Source of the DNA: Erythrobasidium yunnanense
Taxonomy: Eukaryota; Basidiomycota; Cystobasidiomycetes; Erythrobasidiales; Erythrobasidiaceae
Direction of reading: 5' to 3'
Assembly: GCA_001600175.1 (NCBI GenBank)
Contig: BCJC01000001.1
Coordinates: 3,395,652-3,459,651, forward strand
DNA length: 64,000 nt
Shown: piece after piece, positions 1 through 11,293 of the stretch
How positions within the stretch are numbered: the stretch's first letter is position 1
How the letters are laid out: each line of letters starts with the position of its first letter
Program-made: the position numbers and the translations under genes
Notes under the pieces: model-generated
Told to the model about the DNA's origin: nothing
Databases searched by the model: none
What the model saw: the letters and a program-made list of their open reading frames with translations, nothing else

Positions 1-426
1 AGGTGAGCAGCTGTGCACATCATGACACGTGTGCTCTTGAAGTAGCAAGCTAATATTGTTTGGCAGTCGAAAGTACCATCAGAAGCGCCATCAGCCAGCA
101 ACAGGCAAGAGAGAAGGTGAAGTCCATTGGCCAAACAGTACAGGAGGGAAAATTCTTGGTATCATCTTGCCTTAAGCTCTAATAGCAGGTCAGTCGGTGA
201 ATTGCTGCTTGGCTGTAAAGCATACATCGAAATATCCATCGAATTGGCTGTTGTCGGAGATACCGAGACACGTTGCTAGCACCCTTTCTAACCATGGCCT
301 TGCCTTTTCACTTGCTTCAGAAAATATCCGCCGACTCCAGCATGACAGCATGACCTGGCGAGACCGCTTGCACCAAAACGACAACAAAGTATCTCTTCTT
401 TGGATTCTAGCCTACATCCCACAGCC
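1..426. other. Intergenic left edge, FCP1 upstream region
   Basis: No convincing coding frame. The short open frames here lack family resemblance and overlap each other on both strands. The stretch probably holds the promoter and 5' leader of the FCP1-type gene that starts at 427. I see no tRNA or repeat. Confidence 0.4.
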
Positions 427-3400
427 ATGAAGGGCGACAGCACGGGCGTGTTTGTGCATGAAGCCATGTTTCCACTGCGAGTTCTGGCGCAGCTGGTCCC
501 AGCAGATCCCAAGGTCAAGGATGCCAGCGACAGGCGGAGCAAGAGCTTCGTCAAGCGACTGGATCCCTTGTTCCGCTACGAAACGAAAGTGGATATACAT
601 GCTGCTAGCAAAGATAAAGGAAAACAACGAGAAGACAGCAGCGACCTCACTGACGGCTTGAACAACCGAGAGATCCTCACTTATGAATCGCCCGTCGAGG
701 GCACAGTATGTGAATGGTGTGTTAAAGCAGGAGATATCCTGGAAAACCCATAGTGAGTGCTTGCAATACTACCTATCCTGGCCTCTACGCAGCAAGATAG
801 GGGCTATGGTCAGTAAAGCGAAGTACTGATGGTTCGCATCGCTACAGCAAACCTATACTGCGCATCATAGAGCCATGCAAGCATCCTGTACAGCTCGGCG
901 GACTATGCGCTGTCTGCGGGAAAGACCTCACCGCGTATGTCTACAAGCCGTCCACCTTACAAGCTGCATACTGATATGATGCCTACAGAGTCGACTATAC
1001 TGGTTTCAGCGAGACTTCACGAGCGAATATCCAGATGACCCACGACAGCTCAGCCCTTACCGTTTCTCTAGAAGAAGCCGATCGCATAGAGCGACAGACG
1101 AGCCAGCGTCTCGTCAAGGAGAAGAAGCTATCTCTCATCGTGGATCTCGATCAAACTGTCATACAAGCTACCGTGGACCCGACTGTCGGAGACTGGATGC
1201 ACGATGAGAAGAACCCAAATTATCCTGCCCTTCGAGATGTACAGCGGTTCAGACTATTGAACGACGCTGGAGTAGAGGATGGATGTTGGTACTATGTCAA
1301 GCCGAGGTGAGCTTTCTGCGCCTCGCAGTAAAGCTGCTCCCTGCTAACGGGAATCTTCCGCAAGGCCGACGCTTAATACGTTCCTCAAAGAATGCGCCAA
1401 GATGTACGAGATGCACGTCTATACTATGGGAACTCGACAATACGCAGAGAACGTATGCAAAGTCATTGATCCCGACGGCAAGATCTTTTCTACCAGAATA
1501 CTCAGTAGAGACGAGAGTGGCAGCATGGTGCACAAGTCTCTAGAGCGACTGTTCCCTGTGGATCAAAGTATGGTGGTCGTTATAGACGATAGAGCGGATG
1601 TGTGGGCTTGGAGTCCGAACTTGGTCAAAGTGGTGCCGTGTGAGTCGCGTTGCTCCGTAGCTAGGTATCTTGTATGCTGATGACTGCCTAATATGTATAG
1701 ACGACTTCTTTATCGGCACTGGCGACATCAACGGTGCCTTCTTACCTAGGGTAAAAGCCGTCCTACCAGGGGTGCCTGCAAATGCAGCGGCGAAAACCAC
1801 GTCACCTGCAGGATCCGTTTCAACAGAGAGCAACATGCCTTCTACATCTCAATCACAAGTATCACCGTCTGCTACATCAACGGAAGAAGTTCCATTGGCC
1901 CTCGCGATATCAGAGCAGAACGAAGCTCTCGATCATCAAGTGCACGATAAACCGCTTGCAAAGATGCAAGAGGAGAAGACTGCCCATCTCCATCATTTAC
2001 ATGCGGAGAAGGAGAAACATAAATCTGGAAGCACGACCCCCATATCTAGCGATGGCGATACAGCTATGCCGCTAGCTAAATCAACGAGTCCAGAAGCGCC
2101 AACTCCTGATACACAGGCTACATCACCAGTATCCGCCACTTCGACAGCTCCGACCTCGCCAGCACCTACTGCGACTGTGCAGCCGCCCGCTAAAGCTGCC
2201 GCACCCGCAGCAGCGACGAATGGCATAGGTGCTTCGCGCTTCGTGTCCAAGAGCACTATCAATGACACAGCAAGCGATAGCGAAAGCAGTTCAGACGATT
2301 CATCCGATGAAGACGAAGCTTCAGAGCCGCCTGCACAGCAGAAGCTCGAAGAGAAGGCAGCTGAAGCAGCAGAGAAACCCCTACCTATAGCCGTAGACCA
2401 AGTCAAGGACGAAGAGAAGCAAGATATCGATATCGAGAAACCTCAAGAAGCAAGCGAAACTATGCAAGTAGATGGCGAGCACACAGAAGATGCGCGTGAA
2501 GCGGATCTGGACCAGGAAGAAGAAGCTGTGCTGAAGAACAATGATATGGAGCTGGATAGAGTACTTAAGGTAAGCTTGCTTGCATAAACAGTATATCTGT
2601 GCTTAAGTATCCGTCCAGATCCTTACCGATGTGCATGACCGCTACTTCGACGATTTCAACGATACCGCAAGCGGCGTCCCTGTGAGTGCACAGGCTGCGC
2701 CAGGCATGTGTAATACTGACGTTATTGCAGGACATCATCCCAGACATGAAGAGGCAGGTTCTCCGCGGGTGTCACATCGTGTTCTCCGGAGTCATCCCGC
2801 TCGATCAAGATCCGAAGAGGTGGGTCAAGGATTGTAGAATGCAATGCATACTGAGATTGATGCCTATAGATCCGAACTGTGGCGCGTGAGCGAGCAATTC
2901 GGCGCCAGTCTGTCGAGCAATTTTACCAGTCGCACCACCCACCTTGTGGCTGCAAAGGTAAGACTACTTTTCAGTGGAGGACCAAGAGCAGCTACTGACT
3001 ATTCTGCAGGCCGGCACAAGCAAAGTCAATTCAGCGCGGCGGAAAACGCCTATCCAGATCGTCACGCCTGGCTGGCTTCTAGACTCAGTCGCCAAATGGG
3101 CTCGTCAGCCAGAAGAGCAGTACCTTCTCGATCTTGGAACGAGCGGCGAGGCCGCAGATTCCATCTCTAACGCCAACTCGCCTTCATCCTTTCACGGTAC
3201 ACCCGATCCAGACCCGCCTGATGAAAACGCAGCGCTAGACGGGCTGGAAGACGTTGATGAGCTAGAAGAGGATGACGACGAAGGTCTACATGATATAGAT
3301 TGGGGTGACGCAGAGGCGGAGATTCAGGCTGCGCTCGATGAAACAGATGACGACGATGATGGGATGGCCTCGCAATCAGACGCAGAGTCGACAGCGTCAG

Positions 3401-3744
3401 GTCCTACACGCTCTCGGAAACGAGGGCGACAATCTCTTCCTCCTGCCGAACCTTCTGGCACGCTTCCAGTCACCGGAAGTCCCTTATCGAAACGGCGGAA
3501 AGTTGCAGCGGAAAGGGCTGGAAAGTCGAAGCTGAAGATGTCGGAGTCTCTGCTGAACGACGACGACACTGCGCTATCCGCACCCGTACACTCACCTGCT
3601 GCCAAGAGTACGGCTACAATGTCTTCAAGCTCAAACAGCCAGAAGAGCAGTCCACGGATACCTATCAAAGACACGGACGGCACTACTACAGACGATGATG
3701 ATTTGGACGATTTTGCAAAGGCTTTAGAAGGAGAACTTTCGTAG
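427..3744 (+). CDS. fcp1: RNA polymerase II CTD phosphatase, FCP1 family
   Basis: Nuclear phosphatase that removes phosphates from the Rpb1 C-terminal repeat so that RNA polymerase II can be recycled. I read nine exons (first intron 753-847; others near 936-986, 1308-1365, 1636-1700, 2571-2619, 2681-2730, 2820-2870, 2959-3009), giving about 950 residues. The order is: an N-terminal lipoyl-like segment, a CKHPVQ...CAVCGKDLT cysteine pair, the catalytic DLDQTVIQ (DxDxT) motif near base 1146, the TMGTRQYA and IDDRADVW phosphatase motifs, a long Ser/Glu-rich linker, a BRCT domain (GCHIVFSG ... VTPGWLLDSV), and an acidic tail. This is the standard FCP1 architecture. ATG 427 is the first in frame. 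The shared zinc-like cysteines and the BRCT domain separate it from the small SCP phosphatases. Confidence 0.95.
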
Positions 3745-3908
3745 TTATCGTGATGCATACACCTTATTACTTCTCGGCAGTGCAGGTAGTACTGTAGCAA
3801 ATAGCTGATAAATAAGCCGGTGTAATGCAGCTATGTTCAGGTTGATCGCAACTACACAGGCGGTACTTCGTTGATCGACACTCTGCCTCTTTCCTCCAAA
3901 CTTCTGAA

Positions 3909-4334
3909 ATGTCTGGCCGACTATCGTCTATCTTTCTTGCACTAGGTGTTGGAGTGGGCAGCGGTATCTAGTAGGGTCGCAAGAAAACAGCCAAACCGAA
4001 GTATTGCTGACCAGATCTTGCAGCATCTTCAAGCCTTGTAAGGCTGGGAAACACTAGCAATTTCGCAGCTAGCTGACATCGACTGGACATAAACAACAGT
4101 GCTGAAGCAGTACGAAGCGTGAGTACGGCGCTCTTGGGTAGGTAGGAACTCCGCTGACATCGGCAAAATAGCGACACCCATGGCAGCTTTAATCCAGACG
4201 ACAGAGACTACAAAGTGATGCAGACACCTTCAGACGCACATCTACTCAAGCCTTTAGCGGAGCAGCCTCTTGAAAAGCAGCCTGCGACCACGGCGCCTGA
4301 AACCTCGTCATCAGATCTCAAGAAGGTCGTCTGA
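3909..4334 (+). CDS. Small single-pass membrane protein, 85 residues, split by micro-exons
   Basis: Assembled from four exons at 3909-3970, 4024-4037, 4100-4118 and 4172-4334. The lengths 62+14+19+163 sum to exactly 86 codons including TGA, and every border has GT-AG signals (gtaggg, gtaagg, gtgagt donors). The product begins MSGRLSSIFLALGVGVGSGI, a hydrophobic glycine-rich segment that would be one membrane span or a mitochondrial anchor. It continues YIFKPLLKQYEA, then a polar tail with HGSFNPDDRDYKVM, and ends DLKKVV. I recall similar short fungal proteins with a GVGxGxGIYIFxP start but know no function for them. It lies 165 bp past FCP1 on the same strand. The exact exon borders are inference; the combination that restores one clean frame is the support. 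Confidence 0.65.
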
Positions 4335-4565
4335 TCTGACTATACCCCTGTGATGGCTCTATGACCTCTCTCTCGTTGTACAAATACGCATCACCTGGAC
4401 ACATGACACCTCCGAGCTGGCTGGCAGCCGTAGCATGAAAGTCGTACAAAGGAAGTCAAGTCCGCCTCTGTCGACAGCGCTGCTGTATAGCTCTCTTCCT
4501 CTCTTTCTGTAACATCCTCACATCACGACTACGACTACACGCAACGAATACAGAAGCTATACACC

Positions 4566-6317
4566 ATGCCTGGCTTCGATGCACTGCTTTTCGACAAAGG
4601 ACGCCGAGCGTCTGTCATGTCGCAGCTGAGCATGATAAACGAGACGTCCAATTGCAAGCATTCAGATCCACGTCTCTTTCCCGCTGCATTCGGAGTCTCG
4701 GCAGGCCAATCTTTCGATGACCGTAAGAGAGGGTTTCGTGTAGCACAGGCCCTGGCCATTGACATGTTTTACAGTCTCTCAGGTACCTCAAGGTCTCCAT
4801 ATCGCTCGAGTTAGGAGCATAACTCTGCATCATGGCGCATGGATTGACTCGATCGTCACGGCTTATGAGCTGTCAGATGGCAGCATCATGACTTGTGCTA
4901 ACGGACCGAGAGGTGCGTACGCCGTAGCTCATCCCATGGCATGCGCTGATACAACACCGACCGCAGGCGCTCGAAGCAGCACCTATGAATTCGAAGAAAA
5001 TGAGATTCTGCTTGGAGTCGGTGGCCTTCTAGGTTTTATCAAGAGCAACGAGATCATTAAAGACGATTTGATCTTGGATCATTTACAATTCCATATCAAG
5101 AATACCGAAACAAATTTGGTCCGCGTAGTTCCTGAAGATCCGGAGTCGTACAGCAGCTGTCAAGGTGCAGACTTCTTCATTCAGGGACCCATCATAGCTT
5201 TCGCAGGTCGTATTGCCGGATATGTCTGCCAGATTCAGCCATATATCGGCCGAGAGAAGGGAGACGACGAGTTTGGCTTGCCTGCTCCCGGCATCACATG
5301 GGATGACAGGAAGAAGATAGCATACACGAACAAGGATAGAATACGAAGAATCAAGTCTTTCACTGTCAGAGCCGCAAGCTGGATAGACGGCTTCGACATC
5401 ACGTACGAACTGCTATCTGGAAAGACTATCACGTTGAGCCATGGAGGGACTGGAGGAGTCGCAACTACGACAGAGCTCGACGGTGAGTACTCAACATATA
5501 TATCAGCTTCATAGTTCCTAAGAGTTCTATCATCGTAGAGAGCGAAGTGCTTGAAGCGATAAGCATCTGCAATAGCGGTCCATTTCCTTTCTGCGACTCT
5601 CTGCGTCTATATGTTACCCAATACTCTCCTTCTGGCGAAGTCATCGGACGACGCACCATTCCAGACAAGTCGTCACCTTCGTTCGGCTACGAGTACGAGT
5701 TTGGCGAGAACCTCTGGATTCGGATCGGTAAAGGCAGCACTATATTCGCCTTTGCTGGGAAGAGCGGTAGCTACATCGAAGAGCTCGCATGTTGGGTCAG
5801 AGACGTCGATACAGGCGAAGAGAAGCTCGTGCAGCCTGCCAAGATCTCGTCTAACAAGAACTCGAAGCGGCTCTCGACAGTATCTATGATGACTGGAAGT
5901 GCTGCTCTAGGCACTATCAAGCGGCTCAGCAGAGGGTTCGACATGTTCTCCGATAGCAATGAAGGTCACAAGCGATCTGCCTCAACTCTGGACGTACCGA
6001 TCCCAAGCAGCTCGCTTCATGTACTACCTGGAGGCCTCGGCGGCGCACACTCACAGCCCTCCCCAGGGGCCCTGTCGTTCTCCGATTCGCCTGAACTTGT
6101 ACTGCCGTCCAGTGTGCCTTCCTCCCCTTCGCTGCCGACGTCCTCGCTTAGAAGACTTTCCTTGAGCAGCTCCGCCGGTAACAGCGATGGAGGTGAGCAT
6201 AGCCCTGTAATAGCGTTGCAAGGACGAAAGAGACTCAGCTCAACCCTTCTGGCTCTCAAGCATGGCGATGATCTACAAAGAGCGGCCCGCGAGCAGAATC
6301 ATGCGAAGGCAGCGTAG
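4566..6317 (+). CDS. Tandem jacalin-like lectin domain protein
   Basis: Four exons joined at introns near 4722-4773, 4914-4966 and 5482-5538, each restoring frame through a split G or C codon; about 535 residues. Two beta-prism (jacalin-like) repeats are visible. The first has ITLHHGAWIDSI, then YELSDGSIM, EILLGVGG and FAGRIAGYV. The second has ASWIDGFDITYEL, HGGTGG, then FAFAGKSGSYIEEL. The phrase WIDS/WIDG followed by a Gly-rich turn and a closing GR/GK-x-GSY strand is typical of jacalin-related mannose-binding lectins. The last 170 residues are Ser/Pro-rich and probably disordered. There is no signal peptide, so a cytosolic product is likely. Sugar specificity cannot be told. The fold call is firm for repeat 2 and weaker for repeat 1. 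Confidence 0.72.
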
Positions 6318-6482
6318 ACTAAAATATGGCTTTGCGTCGACGTTACTCTACTTTGTCAGCATATTCACCAGTCACTCTGTAAAGATCAACTGTTGTAGCA
6401 TTGCGCGTAGGCTGCGCCATCTGTTTTTCGGCATGACAACAACAATACTATATCTACTGCTGTCTGTGACACTTTCTCACTA

Positions 6483-8114
6483 CTACTGATATCTAATTGT
6501 TGGGAACCACCTCACATCTGTACTTCTGAGCTTTCCTGCTTCCATCATCTCTACTCCGGCTAGCAAGCCCAGCAGACGTCCAACGTTGCTACTTGCAGTG
6601 AAGACGAGGCCATCCGCTCGCTCTGCCAGGAAGGTCAAATCCCGGAGGAAGTCTCTGGTGGAATCGACCCTGGCATCGATAGGCAGCGCGTTGAAGGCAG
6701 CTTCGACAAAGCCTGGCTTATCGACTGTCTCTTCTGCCGGTTTGCTGGATTCAGGCGTGCTAGCGCTGATAGCGTTCGGAATTGCTCGAAGCGGGATGCC
6801 TGTAAGGACATCGAGACCTGCACTTGAGGGATGTTCGATGAACTTATGTAAACCTTCTCCGGATGTATCATCGCTCATAAGGATGAGAACTGGGTGGCCC
6901 GTCAGCACGGTGCTGTCAATGTCCCCAGCAGCTGGCCTAGCGAGATCTCCAGCAGCCTTCATGAAGTTGTCCACCTCCTCATTTGATATGCTATCTTTCT
7001 CGATAATTGTCACAGTCGCTGCTTCATGATCACGGCTACGCGAGTCCACCATTGCTTTGGCCGCTTTGTAATGCTTGAGCCAGGCGGCACGAAGACGGCC
7101 TAGGGTAGACTTGGGCTTCTGAAAGACATGAGGGCCATATTGAGCCAGTTCGCCGGACTTGTCGCCGAGTCTGCATGACAAGAGATTAGCGTAATTAGGG
7201 AGGCGACCGCAAGAAGTCCTTACCTAACGTGCGCTCCTATGGTCTGTGACGACTCAGTACTGCCGACATCGATGCCGTCCATCTTAGCCGACATCTCTGC
7301 ATTCAAGCGCCAAAGAGCCTTGACTTTCTGCGAGAGTTTCGTGAAGACCGGACGAAAGACTTCAGGCACCGTCTCGCTACCATCCAAGGGCTTCTTTGGA
7401 GGCCAAGTCAAGATGTCCATCTCGTGTAACTGTTCCAAAGCTGTACCATTTACGTAGGAAGACAGGATGAGGGAGTCCAGGTAGTCGAGCTTCCGGTTTG
7501 ACCAGACGACATGCTGCGAGCCAGTCCAGAAAGGAGATTGTGTAGCGGAGATGCTTGGTGGGTCTCGAGTATGAGGTGCAAGGGCTGTTCTGTGCATCTT
7601 GTAAAGGTTATCTGGCGGAGCGCAGTCGGTGCTGAGGGGCAAGAAGTAGCTAGAGATAGTTCGCAAACCTCAGCAAACAATTCATATAGCGATGCATGAG
7701 CGAGACTCACTCATCCCAGCTTCCGTAATTCCATCGCGAATCATCGATAAAGAGGGTGTAATTGTACTTCTCGGCCAATAAGGCCACCCTTAAGAAGATG
7801 AGGACCTCGCTTGCGAACCCATGCGAGCCAGCGAATCGATAAAGCAGCGTCCGCGAACATGTTGCGACCGGTGCCGGCGTAGCGAGAGGAGAAAGAGCGT
7901 GATGAGGATAGGATTGAATGATGGCGGCCAGATGAGCTGGAAAGAGTGTGGATCCAAGGAGTAACAGAGAGCATGCTGAAGTCACAACTACGGCCAGAGC
8001 TGCGACTATTCGACGAGGAAAGCGCGAAGAAACCGAAGCGCCCGACGACGCGACTGAAGCCAGAGAGGCGGAGCGAGAGTGGGAAGGAAGCGCAGAGTAC
8101 GACGCCGGCGCCAT
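6483..8114 (-). CDS. Type II membrane glycosyltransferase, GT23/Fut8-like
   Basis: Three exons on the minus strand (joins near 7651-7709 and 7172-7223) give about 505 residues. Residues about 36-57 form one hydrophobic signal anchor after a Ser/Arg-rich cytosolic tail, as in Golgi glycosyltransferases. The luminal part carries YTLFIDDSRWNYGSWDDYF, then AHVRLGDKSGEL, which matches the H-x-R-x-x-DK GDP-fucose-binding motif of GT23 and O-fucosyltransferases. It ends with GLVFTASSNVGRLL and RSTDVRWFPTIRY, which is typical of a fungal family remotely related to alpha-1,6-fucosyltransferase. Transfer of fucose is inference; the donor sugar in fungi of this family is not settled. The first ATG in frame is at 8114. 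Confidence 0.7.
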
Positions 8115-8687
8115 TACTGATGATGATTGTCCATGTACAGAGTCTTAATGCGCGTTGATGGAAGAATGAAAGAAAGGCCAAGAGCGAGGAGGAAGCTTGC
8201 TTATGCGGAAACCAGCTGAAGCAGAGGCTGCATTGATGCAAGCTCAGAAGCAACAACTGCAAACAACAAACAACAACTAGACAACACAATACGGCAGCTA
8301 GATGGCCAGCTTGATTCTGGCCTCCTTTGCCGGCTAAGAATGCAGCTCGAATCGCAATGCTTTTGTAGGAAGAGCTAAGTCTAGACTCTCAGTCTACAGT
8401 TCGCAAACGATGCCCTAGAGGCAGCTCCATGCAGCGCATAGCCCACAGGCGATCGCGAGCGCCGCCGCCTGATCCGAAAGACTGAAAAGTGAGAAGCGAG
8501 AAGGCTGATGTAAGAGAGACGCCTGCAACAATTTGGGGGAGACGAGGGTGTGGATTGCATTGGGCGAAAGGGTTGCACCTAAAACAGTGCTTTTTGAGAT
8601 GCTGTTCCTGCAGGACAGGAACAACAGGATGAGAAATGCGATGAGCTAGCGGATGATGGGAAGGACGCCATGAGTCTGTAGACGAGT
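8115..8687. other. Intergenic, glycosyltransferase promoter side
   Basis: No supported gene. It contains a CAA/AAC-rich stretch near 8249-8282 that lies in the leader or promoter of the minus-strand glycosyltransferase. The minus-strand open frames here are short, Ser-rich and unsupported. Confidence 0.4.
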
Positions 8688-9572
8688 TTACTTCCGGGTT
8701 GCGGAGGGTCGCATACGGTAATGATCGTCTCTGGCCGGCACGGGAGTGACTTTGAACCTCTGCTTCGGACTCAACTCCTTCTTACGGTTCAAGACAGACG
8801 TAGTCTTGCTAATTCTTCCAGGCTCGATGGGGATGACATCGACTATAGTATCCATACCGTATCTAGGGCTTCTGAACGTCTTGATCTTGATGAGATTCTC
8901 CCTTCTCTTGTCAACATGGTCCTCTTCTTGTAGCGTTGTGTATTGCGAATCGGTAGAGCCGATACTTAGAGCTGAAGCGGCTGAAGAGGCAGAGGAGATC
9001 GACGACTGTCTTCTCGCAAATCGAGAACCGATGGGGCTAGCTCTCCGGGATGCAGGCTCGTGGTTGACAGGCAGAGGATCATAGAATGAGTCGACATCAA
9101 TGTCCGAGTGCTGATTATCGGAGATGGACATGTAAGGCGGGTGAGGTCTTTGTTTGACTTGAGGACGGCCGTGCAACGAAGGCGCTCCAGCAACTGACTG
9201 CTGGCTCTTGCCCTTGTTGCGTCTACCAATTGCTCTCTTGGGTGCACCCTGTTCAACAAGAGAAGGGAGAAAGTCATGGGGCAGCGAGACGATCTGGACG
9301 TTTCCAGGAGGCGGAGGGGGTCGGTCGCCAAATCTGCTGTTTCGAGGATAGGCAATTCCCCCATTCATCGATACTGGAGTAAAGTTCTCACTAGGCGATA
9401 GAGTAGGGCTGCTCCCGTTCTTTGTTTGAGGCTGGAAAGTGAGGGACTCTAGAAACTGCTTCTGCTCGGAATAGCTTTTGTCTCGAGCCGCAAGTCGATG
9501 TGGACACGCTTCAGGAGGAGGAGGTGGAGGGAGCTGAGGTCCAGGAGCGTTGTTTCGGCGACGGACAGGCAT
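8688..9572 (-). CDS. Proline-rich protein, tandem copy 1
   Basis: Single exon, 294 residues from the ATG at 9572. It is a paralogue of the next gene upstream: both open with MP-x-x-x-RNNAP followed by LPPPPPP. They share QGAPK-x-A-x-GRRNK, DSFY-x-x-LPV-x-H, ARRQSSIxSxAS, and a C-terminal LIK-x-x-x-x-x-SPR-x-G block. The frame stays open further upstream to 9854 without a conserved ATG. In copy 2 the matching upstream DNA changes frame, so I take the start at 9572 and treat the upstream identity as conserved promoter or leader. There are no membrane segments and no known domain; it is low-complexity, basic and probably disordered. Function is unknown. Confidence 0.7.
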   Translation of the reverse strand: MPVRRRNNAPGPQLPPPPPPEACPHRLAARDKSYSEQKQFLESLTFQPQTKNGSSPTLSPSENFTPVSMNGGIAYPRNSRFGDRPPPPPGNVQIVSLPHDFLPSLVEQGAPKRAIGRRNKGKSQQSVAGAPSLHGRPQVKQRPHPPYMSISDNQHSDIDVDSFYDPLPVNHEPASRRASPIGSRFARRQSSISSASSAASALSIGSTDSQYTTLQEEDHVDKRRENLIKIKTFRSPRYGMDTIVDVIPIEPGRISKTTSVLNRKKELSPKQRFKVTPVPARDDHYRMRPSATRK

Positions 9573-10315
9573 GGCTGGCCGGTGGTGGGCTTTTTGGGGG
9601 TTGTGCGTAGGAGATTGGGCAGGCTCTTCGCTCTTTGCTTTGGGTTTGAGGAGAGACAACCCTAGTTGCAGCAGGGAGCGGGTTTTATTACCCTGCAGGA
9701 GCAGCGAGCTCGCTTCGCCTCGAGTTGGACAGACAGGAAAAGGCGATACTTCCCGCAAGCTAGCGCTGACATCTCGGAAGTTTTTAGTAGAGTTGACAGC
9801 TTTCTTGTGCTTGTCAGAGTGGTAAGAGGTACCCTTATCGCATTTGAAGCGCACTTTGTACCCGGAGAGAAAGCTGCCTAAACTCAGTCGAACGCATGAC
9901 CAGGCCTTCTGCTCCCTCGTCGCATGCTAACGTAGAAGTTCTGAGCCTCATGCTCTGAGACAGCTTGCGACGATGTAAGGTCGGAATCGAGCAGCAAAGC
10001 ATGATGATTTGGTGACCTTGACCGCGAGAGCGATAAACTTACCTCAGTATGTCACACGGCTAGGATCGTGGCATATGCCAAGAAATAAAGTAGTATCTCC
10101 GTTGGATCAAAAGGCTCCAGAGATGCGCGGGATCACGCTTGACTGCGATGGAACAGGATGCAAGCAGGTGTGTCTGTGATGAAATAACTTGGAAGATAGA
10201 CGAGGATGCGAATGCAGCTGAGACAGCGCTTTTGGGCGTGCTCCGCCTATAGCAGAAGCACAACGAGGCGAATAGTGACTAGAGCAGTTACGGGATGAGG
10301 CTAAGCAGTCATCAG
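9573..10315. promoter_or_regulatory. Upstream region of proline-rich copy 1, partly duplicated
   Basis: The part near 9640-9790 closely resembles 11350-11500, which lies in the same place before copy 2. It includes a shared GGACAGACAGGAAAAGGCGA block and a shared TTCGGAAG-like block. The rest (about 9880-10310) holds no gene that I can support. Confidence 0.5.
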
Positions 10316-11293
10316 TTAGAAAGGTGCTCTGCGGCCTTTGGACTTGGGAGTGAGGCGCGAGACAGTGTGGTGGATTTTGCCAAGAGTGAGAGGCTGGATA
10401 TTGATCTGAGTAGAAGTGCCTGTTCTGGGACTCTTCTTGGTGTTGACCTTGATCAGAGACTCGTTCATGTTGTTACCAACGAAGTCGACGAAAACTTCTT
10501 CCTCGAGAGTCGTATGGTCTGTGAGAGCAGAGGCGAAAGAGTTATCCGAGGCGCGTGAAGATGCGGAAGAAGCTATCGATGACTGTCTTCTAGCAGCAGG
10601 AGGACCGTGGTGGACAGCTTTTCTGGGTGCTGGTGTGTGAGAGACAGGCAAAGCACCATAGAACGAATCGTCGGCACCCTCCCAGTGGATCTCCTCTTGC
10701 GTAGCACCAGAAGTCGGCTTCGACCTTTGGTGAGGGTGAGGGTGAGGCTTTCCTTGAGGAGGTGGAGGAGGAGCGTACATGAAGGGCGGTCCAGCTGACG
10801 GCGGCTGATTGTTGCGCTTGTTTCGTCGACCATTCGCTTTCTTGGGCGCTCCCTGCTTAGCAGGTCGAGAGAGGAATCCAGCGGGCAGAGGGACGATACG
10901 AATGTTCGCGGCAGGCGCAGGAGGTTGGTCATAAAGAGATATACCATCTCCCTTGTATAAGGGAGGAGATGGCAGAGGCCTGCCATCCCTTTTGTCGTGC
11001 GGGGGAGCGGGAAGGTGTGCGAATTGGTTGTTAGGAGAACGAGAATCCTTGCGTTGAGGCTTGCGACCTGCACTATGAGCAATCGATACAGGAGGGAAGT
11101 TTGCAGCAGTGAGGGGTCTGCCGCTGCTCCTGTCCTCTGGTGGAGGAGGATGAAACTCGAAAGGATTGGCAGATGGCGGCTGCTTGAACTGACGCTTGCC
11201 TCGGCCTGCACTATGAGAGGCAGGTCCATCCTGAGGGGGAGGAGGGGGTGGGAGCATAGCTTCAGGAGCGTTGTTTCGGCTTTTGGTAGGCAT
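10316..11293 (-). CDS. Proline-rich protein, tandem copy 2
   Basis: Single exon, 325 residues, starting MPTKSRNNAPEAM with a PPPPPP run. It is related to the 8688-9572 gene through the same order of short blocks (QGAPKKANGRRNK, DSFYGALPVSH, ARRQSSIASSAS). It has extra proline-histidine-rich spacers such as YAPPPPPQGKPHPHPH. It is basic with an acidic patch near TTLEEEVFVDFVG. No known domain, signal peptide or membrane span is visible. The two copies lie head to tail on the same strand, 743 bp apart. Their divergence is high enough that this is not a recent duplication. Function is unknown. Confidence 0.7.
   Translation of the reverse strand: MPTKSRNNAPEAMLPPPPPPQDGPASHSAGRGKRQFKQPPSANPFEFHPPPPEDRSSGRPLTAANFPPVSIAHSAGRKPQRKDSRSPNNQFAHLPAPPHDKRDGRPLPSPPLYKGDGISLYDQPPAPAANIRIVPLPAGFLSRPAKQGAPKKANGRRNKRNNQPPSAGPPFMYAPPPPPQGKPHPHPHQRSKPTSGATQEEIHWEGADDSFYGALPVSHTPAPRKAVHHGPPAARRQSSIASSASSRASDNSFASALTDHTTLEEEVFVDFVGNNMNESLIKVNTKKSPRTGTSTQINIQPLTLGKIHHTVSRLTPKSKGRRAPF

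Noticed and set aside
9573-9854. N-terminal extension of proline-rich copy 1 (frame open to 9854)
   Set aside because: The matching DNA before copy 2 changes frame and lacks a corresponding start, so the similarity is better explained as a shared promoter or leader.
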